NCBI GenBank assembly: GCA_019155185.1
Contig: CM032798.1
Coordinates: 5,469,501-5,533,500, forward strand
Direction: 5' to 3'
Source: Beaufortia kweichowensis
Lineage: Eukaryota; Chordata; Actinopteri; Cypriniformes; Gastromyzontidae
Length of the DNA: 64,000 nucleotides
This document shows positions 49,093 through 62,060 of the stretch, piece after piece (the first letter of the stretch is position 1; every line of letters starts with the position of its first letter). The notes below the pieces were generated by a model, which was not told the DNA's origin, made no database searches, and was given only the letters and a program-made list of their open reading frames with translations. The position numbers and the translations under genes were made by a program.

Positions 49093-50819
49093 TCATAGAT
49101 GGGTACCACTCATATCCTAAAATGAGAAGTTTCAGTCAAATGATACATATGATAATATCCCACAATCATATTTCTTAATAAATAGACCTGAACCTCAGGT
49201 TTATGCATTTACAGGTTTGTATTTATATACTTGTGTTTCATTAAGCATAACTTCTTGGAACCTACCAGAGCATTTTCATAGTTTTGGATGGTCATAGATC
49301 CCCGATGCTTGAGACAGTACAAAACTGCATCATGCACAGTAGCAAAGACACGCCCTTCAGTGATGACATCAGAAAAGAACCCACCACGGTGAAGTTGTTC
49401 TACGACCGGTGCTGGGGGAAAGGTATAGTACACACAACTTAATCATAGCAACTCTATTTTGGATGAAAAATAAAAATAACTAATAAAATAAGTTGCAAGT
49501 TAAAGTTGCACGTACCTTGACAGCCTGCTAAGTAGATATCCACATCAATCTCTCCAAAATCATGGCATATCTACAATAAACAAAAGTATTTTCATTTCGG
49601 TTCAAACTTTTTTAAAAAGACTTTGTGTTTGGATACTGTAAGGATACTGATGTCCACCAGACGTTCTCTGAATTTTGGATTACTCACATTCCTTAGTGTT
49701 TTGATGGCCACCGTATCAATAAAGTTTGCAGTAGAGAAATCTAATACGATAGAGTGTATGTCCCACGTCCACTTTCCCAGAGATCCCAGAGAAACCCTTT
49801 CCAGGTCTCTGCTTAATGTGTCCTCACTGCTGGAGTCCAGTGTGGTGGTGTCTCCATCCTGTAAATCTGACAATGACCCCAGCGTGGTGGCGTCAGGGTC
49901 AGTCCCCTTAAGATACATCCAGGTGTGATGGCCATCGGATGTTTCGGGCATTACAAACACTGTACTGTTTTCTCGCTCTTTCCAGCCAGGTTCTTCTCTC
50001 AAAGTGTCTCCATTCATTTCTCTCAACTGTCCTGCCACTTCTTCCACTGAGAATACAGCATTTTTGGATCGCTGAGAGGCTGCCCTGAGAGCTCTTTTCT
50101 GTAAAGCAAAACGAAAGATACAGTAAAACTAGCAGAGTTAAACTCTGGAAGAAATTAATAACATCATCATCGTCCAGTAACCAACAGCTGGTAGAGTTCA
50201 TCTACCTGTCTTTTGGCCTCTCTTCGTGCTCTTCTTTCTGCTCTCCTCTCTCGACGTCTCTGCTTGGCCTCCTGTCTGCGTTTATAGGTGAGCATTTTTC
50301 CGATGTCCAGACCACTCTGTGTACACGGTGGCAATTTGTGTGTATAAGCAAACACAATCAGCAGGTAGGACCGTTTATGGTTGTGTGTATTTGGCAGAGC
50401 CAAACAAAGCATTTTACCTTTTTTTTAAGGGCCTCAAGATAAAGTTCAGCATTAGCAAAGTACAGGGTGGCAGAGGAGCGAAATATGGTAATACCAGGTA
50501 CCTCCCTCACCTGCAAAACACACAAACAATAAAACATGTTTGTTATTGATCTGCATAGGTAAAAACATATGCAATTTACATGCCACTAATTTTCCTAAAT
50601 ATTGCTAAGATTAAGATTAAATGAATGAATATTTCTTTGTTGAAATAATAAGAAATCATATATCTGTAAACATGCTAGATACCACTAATGTCTCTGACCT
50701 CCTTGTGTGTTTCCATATCTAGATAAAGTTCAGTGCCAGGAAGATGTCCTAGCAGTGAGTAACTAGGCCTAAGACACAGAAACACAATGGTAAGTAAGGT
50801 TACACATGATGCTGTGAGA

Positions 50820-50871
<52 letters not shown>

Positions 50872-53800
50872 AACCTTTGAGTTCTGAAAATAACCGTCAG
50901 GAGAGCGAAAGCCATGGAGGCACCCAGACCCATATCCAAATTAAAGAGCACAGTGGACAGAAATGTCACCAACCATATCAACTACATACCACAAAAGCAC
51001 AACAGAGGATTTGTTTAAAAACTATGTATGGATAGTAGCAGAATTGACACTAAACATTCTACAAGAAATAACACTTTCATAACCTATTTAGAATGTTAGC
51101 TTATCATTCTTAAAACATATATTTGTTAGCTAGAACAAAGTTGAATACTTTAATTTAAAGTTTGGCAATACTAATAATAGTCATACTTGCCTTATCAAAC
51201 ACCTATTTGTAGATAAGAAATATATAATTTTTGTTGAGAGTTGGCATAACCTACCAGATCAATCTTGCTACTGCGCCATAGAGTAACTAAGTCATAGTAT
51301 TGCTTGAACATCCCCTTCAGATTTACAAAGACGATGGCGGAAAGAACTGCCTAAAGATACACAAAAAGAAAGGAACATCCATATTTCTTATCTTACCACC
51401 AATCTAGATATAATTTGATTCTCAGTCCTCAAAGAGAATTGTTTACATGTACCTTAGGCAGCTCTTGAAAAAGCGAGCCTAACTTTAGTATCGTCACCAG
51501 AACTATCACACCAGACACAACTCCTGCAATCTACAACAACACAATATGATGAGACTATACCTCCCATGGTACATGGCTTGGTCACACAGGTGAGTTTGTT
51601 GTGTTTATCTCACCTGTGTCTTTCCTCCTGTGCTTTCCTGTATAAGACTGCGGGACATGGAGGAGCAGACGGAAAAACATTGGAAAAAACCTCCAACCGT
51701 ATTACTGAGACCCAAAGCCACCAACTCCTACACAAGGAAAAAGATAGAGAGAGAGATCAGTTATACATAATGGTTGTGATCGTCTGTAATCGCAGATGCT
51801 ATAGTGATTTACTTGGTTACCTGGTTGCTTTCGACTTTGTAGCCATGTTTGAGAGCGAAGGTTTTGCCCAATGAAATAGAAATGGCATAACCTACTATGG
51901 CCAGGGCAAAAGCATCAACCACCACCTCGGAAAAGACACTGGCATTTGGGACTTTGGGAGGCTGAAGTCTATGTGAGAACATCAGAATAATCACTTAAAG
52001 AGTTTAATGGACATGGTCACACAAATATGCAATCATATTTTATATTTCTGAAATGTGTTATAATATATGTTTTAATAAAACTACAACACATAATATTGTA
52101 CTGTTTAAACTCACCCGCTTGGGATCTCCCCAACGACTGATATTTTATAGCTGGCACCAAGCCGAGTATAGAATGATATAACTGTCGCCACTACAATCTA
52201 GAAAAAACACACACACAAACTTTCATAAATCTCATGAGCTCAGGCTAAAATTATGTTAATGATTCTTAAGTTGTCAATAAGAAGCCAGACTGGACAGTTC
52301 AATTAGTTATTGCTAAACAATGTGAAAGGAACAGCATGATGCAGACAGCTAAAATGCTGACTATACTTATTAATAATACACACTGTTAATGACAACCACT
52401 TTCGAGATACAACCTCTGCTGAAAGTAAAGCATCTAACAATCTTTATAAAACAGAGTGCATATTTTTAGAAAGACGATATTCTCAGGATAATAAAAGAGA
52501 CAAAACAACAGGAGAAAAACAGAGAGAGATTACGTACAGTACAGAGTTCCACTGGGATAGGCACCAACAGTTTCTTCCTGAGTGCATTGTTAAGCTCCTT
52601 GGCTGTGATGAGAACCACAATGGACACAACACTGACCAGCAGAGTTGGAAGATGAATCTCTGGCAACAGTGTACACAGGTCTGCTAAAGTCTGCACAGAG
52701 AAATGACAGAGCATTAATTGATAAGTCTGCATTATTCAAGTTATGCATATCCAAAGCATATATCATGTACTCACATAGACTACAGAGAGAGGTCCATTAA
52801 AGCGTTTGGGTGAGATTCCAAGGATGTATTTTAACTGGGCTACTACAGCATGAACAGACGCTGCCGTGGTATAACCTCTGACCAGCGGTTCTGAAAGATA
52901 TGTGCCGACAAAGCCAAACTGCACCAAGCCTAATACAACCTAACAGTGAGAATATAAATTGTAGTTAATTTAAAGTCCCAATAAAGAAATAATTATTATT
53001 ATAAGTAAAATTATTACTAATATTTTAGTGTATTTATACATTTACTTTTAGAGATTTGTCAAAGCAACATATAGTGCATTTAACCAAATAACTGAATAAA
53101 ACATGAAAGTCCAAAACTACAATTTTTAAAATATTAGACAACTTTTTTCAATATTAAATTTTTTTCATTTAAGGTATTTTAAAAATAATATTAACATTAA
53201 TGTATTAAAAAAAATGGTTTGTTTATGGTTATTGTCAGGTATTTATTCTCGAGTCTTAGACCTTATCATCAATAATCATGATTAGGTTAGAATTCAACTA
53301 TGAAAAACTGAAGTGAATAGTGAAATAATCCATCTGACAATAGCATGTTAAAGTATACATTTTATTAGAAGAGTGTTTCCTGGGAATCAAACAATGCTTT
53401 ACCAAATATGCTACAGGAACAAACTGAATTAATATACGTGTTAAGTTAAATGTGTGCAGTTAATTTAAGTCTTTATGTACACTGTGTATATTAAAATAAA
53501 AGATTTTATGCAAATTATGCAAAATTATGTTAGCAACACAAAGGTCCTGTGTTCAAACCCAGGAAACACAAATACTCATATACTCATATATATTGAATGC
53601 ACTTTTAAGTCCCTTAGGATAAAAGCATCAGCCAAATGCATAAATGTAAATTTAATTTGTGAGTATATACATTATTCTGTTTTTGTGTGTGTTTAGAGAC
53701 CTGAATAAGACCTCCCAGTACAGTGGTGGCAGCTGCAACCTGCACTCTATAGAGATCTCTAGATATAAAATCCACCTCTTCAGTCACATTAGTGCCATTA

Positions 53801-54629
53801 AAAACAAGGAAATCTGCATCAGGGGCTAGTCTCTCTGTCACACTACCAATCATAATACTGAGGATGGTAAACGTGCCTATGACACACAAACAAACAGTTA
53901 AGGTTAGATCATTACAAGGTTCCATCTTAATATAAAAAATAGCATATACTGCAGCATAAATCTGAACTGTCCAGCAAAATTGTCATTCTTCTTTACGTAA
54001 AATTAGATCAAACTCAATCTCCTGCAGATGTCAAATAAGAAATTTGATCAGTATTCAAGGAAGAAGAGTTTTGCTCTCACCTATGGAAATGTGTCTAGAG
54101 GTTCCAAAAATAAAATATATTAATGGTGGATAAAGGGATGTGTAGAGTCCAAACACTGGAGGCAAAGAGGCCAGCAACGCATAAGCCATTCCTAAAACAT
54201 ACAAACATAAGACACAAAAAGTTGTTATCTTTCAGTTCTTGACAAAACAATAGCCCTGATATGTGCGTTTACCCTGTGGAAGGTGCATGATGCCCACACT
54301 AATGCCCGAGATGAGGTCTGGCATGCCATAATCCCAGATGGAATAGCGTGGCAACCAGGAAAGAATGGGTAAAAACCCAACTATGCTACGTTTCAGTCTG
54401 GATACAGAACAGCTGATATGGGAGAAGAGAAAAAGAGAGATTAAACAATGCTGCTTTATTTTATTCCCACATACAGGTTTGTAAGACTAGTTTACCTGAG
54501 TGATTTTTTCAGCCGATGGGAGATGGGAATGTTAGTTTGGGATGAGTCCAGTCTTTGAGATAACTCCTTCAGCTTCTGTTCATCCAAAACATCTCTTTGT
54601 ACACGAAACCCTCCGTGTCCTGTGTCCAT
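49093..54629 (-). CDS. slc26a6: SLC26A6-like anion exchanger
   Basis: Plasma-membrane exchanger of chloride, bicarbonate, oxalate and related anions in epithelia. Nineteen coding exons on the minus strand: 54496-54629, 54273-54412, 54081-54191, 53701-53876, 52775-52939, 52538-52690, 52115-52197, 51821-51968, 51614-51727, 51453-51530, 51255-51350, 50875-50981, 50699-50768, 50418-50510, 50206-50316, 49688-50098, 49516-49570, 49266-49411, 49093-49116; 804 aa. The SLC26 signature is GMAYALLASLPPVFGLYTSL; further family motifs are SISLGKTFALKHGYKVESNQ and SMSRSLIQESTGGKTQ. Hydrophobic helices fill about residues 70-500. The C-terminal STAS domain is split by a long insert with an Arg-rich stretch (KQRRRERRAERRARREAKRQ) and an acidic/serine part. 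The chain ends T-H-L, a class I PDZ ligand like human SLC26A6. Donor GTCTCT after exon 4 is atypical. Teleosts have slc26a6 duplicates, so the exact paralogue is open. Confidence 0.9.
50822..50869. repeat. (GA)n microsatellite inside an slc26a6 intron
   Basis: About 48 bp of GA repeats, (CT)n on the transcribed strand. It begins six bases after the exon 12 donor and takes up almost half of the 106-nt intron 50769-50874. Confidence 0.95.
53529..53650 (+). mobile_element. tRNA-derived SINE copy in slc26a6 intron 4
   Basis: Contains a B-box-like TGTTCAAACCC, the linker TACTCATATATATTGAATGC and the family tail TTAGGATAAAAGCATCAGCC followed by AAATGCATAAATG. Inserted antisense to the gene and only about 50 bp from exon 4 (53701-53876), whose donor is non-consensus. 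Confidence 0.65.
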
Positions 54630-56606
54630 TTCTTTTTTTAGTTTATATATGCTATAATTCCTTAAGTTAAAACTAAAAATGGCAAAGTTTTACAAAGAAA
54701 ATTATACTCTGCTTTTAGTGTCAATAAAACTATATAACTGCATCTCAGTGCTTGCTAAAATACCTTCATTCTAAACCTGTGTGGGATATTTAAAAGGATG
54801 GGGTTGGTCTGTACTATAAAGAGGTTAAGCCCTCTACCAATTATTAACCTAAGAATAAGTAATAATAAAAATAATGTTGACAAATGCAAAAAATGAACAA
54901 AGACTTAATTTGCTAAATTAATTCAAATGACTATTCATGTGTATTCACACTAAAAACCAAATTACAGATGACCAAAGTAATAAGTATCTCAATTATTGTT
55001 TCATCTTATTGCTAATGCCGACTCAGTCTTTTTTGCAGTTCATTAATATCCGCTACTTTTTGCACTCCAGGGTCAGTTTTAATGGAAACTTTTCTGTTCT
55101 AGTTGAAATTTCCGTTGTGATGTGCAGTATGAATTGATGACTTCACCAAAGACGACAGGAAGAGATGCTTTGACGTAATTTAGCCTTCAGTCATTGCAAC
55201 AAAACATAACTATTACCATCCTTAAAAGTTGGTGCAACAGGTTGAAGGTTCAGGAAGACTCTTTCTTCCGTTGTTAAAATGTAATAATTAATTATTAAGT
55301 TGTCTAAAGTTTAGGCTTCTGACGTCTAATGATACTGATTGTCCTATTTTTATCCCACTTACACACAAACAGTTCAGAGCAAATTGTTTTTAAAAATATT
55401 TTTATATTTCGTTATTTTTCGTCTGTGTACAATGACAATAAAAGAAAATTATTTATAATGCATTTTAATCGCTACAGTATAGATAAAAAAACCCACTATA
55501 AGCACAATATGCAATATTATGCAAAATATTGCAAACTGCAATTTCTCTTTTCAGTATTCTTATATTCCATCAAAAGCAACATCTGACCCTAAATAAACTG
55601 TTAAGATGCATTATGCTAAGTAATAAATGTTTGTTGAAGACATAGATTGTGAGGTCACTTTAAAAGAATCACAGGGTGAAATATGATCTCGAAGCTCCAG
55701 CGTACTGAGGGCCTTTTCATCAGATTCTGTCACACAAATACCAAAATATAAACACTGTAGGAAAGTTACCACTCAACATAAACATAAACAACTTTCTCCA
55801 CAGGTTTTAATATTAAGTATGGGCCATTTCCTAGGTGCAAGAATATTTGTTTCATAGTTCATGTCTCCCCCTTCGGCATTTTGACAAATCATGGTCTATA
55901 ATTAGCTCTGTTGCTTAGCGGGCACATGGAAGGTTGAGTACACAGAGCTCTCTCCCCCAGTGTTTACTGTCAGAAGCAGAGCAGTGTGTTTGCGTCGAGT
56001 GTGGGTTATGGACAAATTGCTGCCTGGGGCCAGAAATCATAGGAAGCTAGAGATCTGGTACGATTCATTGATGCATGTGCTAATACAGTATAATGCAATA
56101 GACCTGCATGTTTGCCTCAATGTTGCCAATACTGCAACTAATACAATACTGTAACTGTTTTGTCATTTAAAAGTCAAAGCATTGACTTATTTAACCTGTT
56201 AAATAAGGAGGAACATTTATGTTATTTCACATTTCACTTTCACAATATTTCATAGTTAAATTCTAATCTATACACGACAAACTGTATATTGATGGAAAGG
56301 TCTAAGACTCAAGAAGAAATATTTGACAAATGTTAATAACAACAACATAAACTAAAAAATAAAAAATTTTCAATGTGCATTTCCATGTGTATGCTCAATA
56401 TGTGAAGAATAGAACTTTAATTAAACTTAAATTAAATTTGTTTGATGTTTTATTATTGGGTCACTCACTATAAAAAACAACAAAATATTGAAAAAGTTAT
56501 GATGTCATTAAACCTGTACTAGCTAATATTATTTTTTGTCTATTTTTAGATCCTCCAGGATGCGTTTTACTTAAGTTTAAAGCTTTAAAGAAAACAAAGT
56601 CTCAAA
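54630..56606. other. Head-to-head interval between slc26a6-like gene and kbtbd12
   Basis: About 2 kb holding both promoters and 5' UTRs. A splice-acceptor-like TATTTTTAG at 56541-56549 suggests that the kbtbd12 coding exon starts in 5' UTR at 56550, with an upstream untranslated exon not located. Otherwise AT-rich; no coding gene. Confidence 0.5.
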
Positions 56607-59258
56607 ATGGATCTGAGAGCCAGGCATGGTTTAACGCTGTTGGAACAGTTAAACCGCATGCGGGAGGCTGAGCAGTTAACAGACGTGGTTCTGATAGCTG
56701 AAGGTGTCAGCTTTCCATGTCACCGCGCAGTGCTCTCAGCATTCAGCCCCTACTTTCGCGTGATGTTCACCTGCGGCCTGCGCGAGTGCACCAACCGCCA
56801 GGTGGTATTAAGAGACATGCCAGCCCAAAGCTTGGCCCTTCTGCTGGAATACATGTACAGCTCTAATCTCCCACTTACAGCAGCCAATGTGCAGGGGATC
56901 TCTGTTGCTGCTTTCCTCCTACAGATGGATGATGTGTTCAACCGTTGTCAGGGCTACATGATTGACAACATGGATACATCCAACTGCCTTGGCATCTATT
57001 ATTACGCCCGGGATCTGGGAGCAGAGGAGTTGGCTGAGCAGGCTCAACGCTACCTTCGCCAACACTTTACTGAAGTGTGTCTCAGTGAGGAGGTGCTCGA
57101 GTTGGAAGCACATCAGCTCGGGGCATTGCTCGGATCGGACGACCTCAACGTTTCACGGGAAGAGAGCATTTTGGATGTGGTGATGCGCTGGGTGAAGCAC
57201 TGCCCGGGTGGTGTAGGGTCAGAGGTGGAGAACCGTGCCAGGCACCTTCCAGAACTCTTGAAGAAGGTACGTCTTCCACTGATCGGTGTGGACTACCTGA
57301 AGGGGACAATGAAACGCAACACAGCACTTTTAGCTAATGCCGAATGTCTTGAGATGATGGAGCAGGCAGTGGAAATGGCAAGCATGGATGCAGACGCTCC
57401 ACCCCGCCGACTGAAACTGCGCTATGGTATGGAGACCACAGATGTCCTGCTCTGTATCGGTAATGATGGCGGAGGAATACGCTCACGTTACGGAAGTTAC
57501 TCTGAGCGTAGCTTCTGTTATGCTCCCAGTACTGGTCGGACGCTGTTCATTACCTCACCACGATACGGTGACGCACTTGGATACATCTGTGCTGGTGTGG
57601 TGACTGAACGTAATCAGATTATTGTGTCAGGAGAGTTAGGTGCTCGAAGGATGGCAAGACAGAAAGAAAGAAACGTCGAGATTTACATGTGAGGCTTCTG
57701 CAGGAGAAAATGACAGTAATATGTTTTCATATTGAGATGTTTCATTGTAGATACTTAAAAAAAATAGTGTTGTATTTGTTGTATTTTTAGAGCAAGTTTT
57801 TGCTGTGCTTCTTTCAGGTACAACAAGGAAGCCCAGGGGAGCTGGAAACACTTGAGTTCAGCTGAATATCGTGATTCTTATGCACTGAGCTCCCTAGGAG
57901 AAAACTTGTACCTAATCGGTGGTCAGATGAAGCTGAAGAATCAGTTCCTTATCACCAACAGTGTTGAGCGCTGGTCTTTACATGGCGGGCCGTGGCGTAG
58001 TGCTGCTCCTCTGCCCATGCCCCTCGCCTATCACAGTGTAGTTCGGATGAAGGGCCGCCTGTATGTGCTTGGGGGACGAACACCACAGGTAACCTACAGA
58101 AAGTTCAATTTAGTAATCTTTTAGTACAATCTGAAAGTGTACAGAGACTAATATTTTAGTATACATATACTAATACCTCAAATCGGTACTAAACTTATAT
58201 TCCATACTGACAGTACAAGTCCTGTCTTCATGTGCTATAAAGATATATAACAACATAAACAACCAAACAAAAATAGATCACAGTGACTAAGCCAGTTTAT
58301 TGCCTTCTCCCTTCTCTCTTTCCCTTCACTGCACCTGTTCTGCCATGTCTCATGATGACAGTCATACCGCACAGATGACGAGCCTGACCGTATGAGCAAT
58401 CGACTGCTTGAATATGATCCAGAAACCAACAAGTGGAGTGAACTTGGCCCGATGAAATATTCAAAATACCGTTGCAGTGCAGTCGCACTTAATGGAGAAA
58501 TTTATGTACTGGGTGAGAATGTCAAAACAATATGCCAATTTGTTTAAGCTATTTATTTATACTGTATTTGCAACATGTGAGCTTTTGTTTCAATGGTTAA
58601 ATGGTTAATTCTAACTCATGCAATTAACTACCAAGTTAATGGTGTACTAAAAAATATTTTGCAAAATTACTTCATATTTTAAATTCATACCCAAACAGGA
58701 GGTATTGGGTGTGAAGGTGTGGATCGTGGTCAGTCACGTCACTGTCTCAATGTAGTGGAAATCTACAACCCTGATGGAGATTTCTGGAGAGATGGTCCTC
58801 CTTTACCATACTCTATCCTATCACTGCGCAGCAATGCTTCAAATGCTGGTGTGGTTGACGGAAAACTTTATGTCTGTGGATACTACAAAGGAGCGGGTAA
58901 ATATTTAAATACTGTAATAAAATATCCCTCAAATCTCTTGCCTTATAATCATAGTTTCAGTTAATGTAAATGACACCTTACAGACATTATAAAACACATA
59001 AAATGGTCAGTTGGGTTTATGTTTATCTGATAAAATGAAACAAGAAAAATGATTCAAATTATACATCTGTACTTGATTCTTTTCCAAGACCGCCATGATA
59101 ACATCACTAAAGACATCCTGCAGTTGGACCCCTGGGACAATGTATGGACTGTAGTGGCAAAGCAGGCATTGATGCACGACAGTTATGATGTGTGTTTGGT
59201 GGCAAATCTGAACCCTCGTGGACTCATGCCCCCTCCTGCTGACTTGGTAGATGAATGA
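56607..59258 (+). CDS. kbtbd12: Kelch repeat and BTB domain-containing protein 12
   Basis: Likely substrate adaptor of a Cullin-3 ubiquitin ligase, as for other BTB-BACK-kelch proteins. Five coding exons: 56607-57688, 57818-58088, 58362-58512, 58699-58896, 59089-59258; 623 aa, the length I recall for human KBTBD12. BTB domain about residues 20-125 (PCHRAVLSAFSPYFRVMFTC), then BACK about 130-240 (SNCLGIYYYARDLGAEELAE, DDLNVSREESILDVVMRWV). The linker KLRYGMETTDVLLCIGN and the kelch repeats follow, with LYLIGGQMKLKNQFLITNSV, YVLGGRTPQ, EIYNPDGDFWRDGPPLP and the C-terminal MHDSYDVCLVANLNPRGLMP, all strongly matching KBTBD12. All introns are GT-AG. An AATAAA is at 59327-59332, and the gene converges on iho1. 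Confidence 0.95.
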
Positions 59259-59872
59259 CAACATCTCTCATGGTGATTAAAAAAAATGGATTTAGGCTTT
59301 ATATATCACCAAATGTATAAGATGGCAATAAAAGCGACAGAAGATTGTAGATATAAGGACAATAAGATACAGGGGCTTTGAAAAAAATAGTGTTTAGAAT
59401 AGTGTTAAAAATTTGCAAATATTTTAATTTTAATATTTTAAATATTAATAATGCTTATTGAAATGTTTTTAATTCTGTTAATTTTAGCACTTTTTTGCAC
59501 AATACCCTTGCATCTTTTAAAGATAAAATAGCACTCTATAGAGCAATGCTAAAATATTAACCCAATTAGCATAATACAAATGTACTGAACCAGTGTAACT
59601 GAGCAATCTGTGCAATTTATTAAACAATGTTACTTAACAATTGTATAACAATTTCTAAAATTGTAATAATTACAACTTTAGTATATTTAAAAAATGTCTT
59701 ACCTTTTGATGTTACATTGAGGTTGTCTAAAATATTTTCCAAACCAACACAAATGTACCAAATTTACAATCCTACAATATAACACTTAAAAGCTCATACA
59801 TACCCCAGGAAACAAAAAATACTGATAATTTCTTAAATGTATATTGGACATATACTATAAGTATTTTGCATA
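59259..59872. other. Convergent 3' ends of kbtbd12 and iho1
   Basis: AT-rich interval. kbtbd12 AATAAA at 59327-59332 (+) and iho1 AATAAA at 59616-59621 (read on -) lie about 290 bp apart. Nothing else seen. Confidence 0.6.
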
Positions 59873-62060
59873 TTATTCTGAGTCATTACTCAAGTCAAAG
59901 AGCTGCCAGAGGCAACCTTCTTCAATAACACTGACTTCAGGTTCAGGCATCATTGTTTCCCACTTGGTCATCTTGTATTCCACAATCATTTGGGAGCTGT
60001 TTGTGTCCTGTGACCACATACTGAAGTTGTTTAGAGGTTGTTCAGCGGCACACATGTTGACCGGGGCTACACTGGCTTGCATCTGAGGTTTTAAATGATT
60101 CTCTGCAACAGATTTGTTGGTTATTTTCCAGTTATCACAAACAGAAGACAGGGGTGCTCTGTCTGTTTGTTCAACTTCATTCTGCGGGTCGTCTTCAGAA
60201 ATCCACAAGGCCCCTTTTTGTCTCACTGGTTGTCTTTGCGGAAGAACCAAGGCTCTCTTTTTCCCCCTGAAATTCACAGCCTTTTGGCGTCTTCTGAGGA
60301 CCTTTGGAGGTGGTAAAGCATCTGCATAGGATCTCTGTCTGTTTTCACTGGCATGCATAGGTTTTTCTGGCTCCATATGCACAAGGGGTATATCCAAACA
60401 CTCCTTTCTATGGTCCTCTATGGATTGAGAATCAACAAGTGGGCTCGTTCTGAAAAACTCTGACCTGACTTCTGTTTGCTTGAGCTGCTGCTGTCCTTGC
60501 ACAGGCAGAACATGTGTATTTTTGTTTTGCCCTTTAGGTGTTTTAAGTGGACACAACATCACGCCTTCCTGTTTTTCAGCTGAAATGACAAAGAACCTCT
60601 CTAATAGTGCAGGGGATGTCTGGACCTCACTATTAATCATTCTTACAGAGTTAGGTCCTGCTATCGGATTGCGAATAGCAGTCAAAGTGCCAAGCTGAGA
60701 CAGAATCTCTCCCAGCATGCCCTGCTCCTTGCTCTGCTCTTCTTTTAAATGTTCCAGATCCCGTTGCAGGTTTAGGATGTTTGAGTTTAAATCTTTTGTA
60801 GCCAGACTGATCTGATTTAATAAAAAATAATTGTGTCATTAATTCTGTTAACACATTTACATTACATAATGCCATTATAGACTACATTAATAATAGTTTG
60901 ATTGTCTAGACAATACATGCATGCCTTACGTACCTTGGTGTCTCTATCTTCTATCCCGGTTTGTGTTTGGCTCTGCAGAGTCTCAAACTGACATGTTATA
61001 CCCTCACTTATATTGTTTAGATAACTTTCAACTGCAATAGACGGTATGAATAGTATCAATAGTAGCACTGTCTGGTATCATCAATATTTTATCACCTGTA
61101 TACAATAAAACAAAACTTACTTGTTTTTGAAAAATCATCCATTCTCTCTAATAATACTTTTCTGGTTGTGTCATTGTTTCCCTCGATGCGATTTAACAAT
61201 GTCTCTCTCATCTAAAAGAGTTTGGAAAGTCAAACAGTTTCTATTCTAGAATAACATTAGTACTGAAACCCATAGACCTGTGATAAATTACAAGGTAACA
61301 CTGTGTATTTAATTGTGGCTTTAGTGCAGTACTTACACTTTCCAGAGACTCTTGCAATTGTAGAATTCCATGAGTGAGATTTTCTCTGAAAGGGGAGACA
61401 TATATAATTTGATTACAAGACAAAACCAAAGCTTTCAAATATTTTAAAGCAGAATGAACTGATTACCTTTCATACTTTTCTTTGGCATTTCTTTTCTCCT
61501 CTTCAAATCTGTCCAACATGCTTTTACAACCGGAGAAGTTTGGAATTTTGCCATCAAACAATAAAGGCTTAGAACTATAACTGCTAGCCACTGTAGGTTT
61601 CTTCATCTGCAGAGATGTAAACAATGACAAAGAAGAAAACAATCTGAATCTTAAGGAAAATGTGAATTACGGATTAAGAACAAAAGAAAGAATAACATGT
61701 ATTTCAGGCAGAAACATATTTCATATAAGATATTTACCTCCTGTGACTGTGAGGTTTTCTGAGAGCCTCCGCTCTGGCAGCTCATATCCTGAGAAAAACT
61801 TTGTGAATTTTCAGGCCAGAATTGAGATCCCAACAGATTCTGAGAGTCAGTCAGTCTGGAAAAGTCACTGTTTCCAGGTCCTTTACCCGTTTTTATCCCC
61901 CTATATAACAGAGATTTGAATATGATAAACCAGCTTCCCTGGTATTAATTAAGAAGCAAACAGTAGTGGAGAAAATGCCTAAAGAATTCAGGTAAATGAC
62001 ATACCCAGAAGATACGGGGATATTCAAAAGCTCATTTATATTCCAAACACTGGGCTTCAT
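59873..62060 (-). CDS. iho1: Interactor of HORMAD1 (IHO1/CCDC36), meiotic break-formation factor
   Basis: In mouse, IHO1 sits on unsynapsed meiotic chromosome axes through HORMAD1 and, with REC114 and MEI4, enables SPO11 double-strand breaks. Seven coding exons on the minus strand: 62005-62060, 61738-61900, 61467-61606, 61337-61385, 61121-61211, 60934-61031, 59873-60811; 511 aa. The N-terminus MKPSVWNINELLNIPVSSGG and LTDSQNLLGSQFWPENSQSF match the conserved start of IHO1 (VWNI, SDSQ.LFGSQF.PENS). Residues about 105-240 are a heptad-like coiled coil, including SMLDRFEEEKRNAKEKYE. The large last exon codes a low-complexity, fast-diverging region ending in an acidic LFDLSNDSE, like the acidic end of mammalian IHO1. 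The central part has no clear similarity, normal for this family. Human IHO1 is near P4HTM in 3p21, supporting the call. Confidence 0.88.

Noticed and set aside
49623..49928. 101-codon plus-strand frame opposite the slc26a6 STAS exon
   Set aside because: Lies wholly antisense to a secure coding exon and is its shadow.
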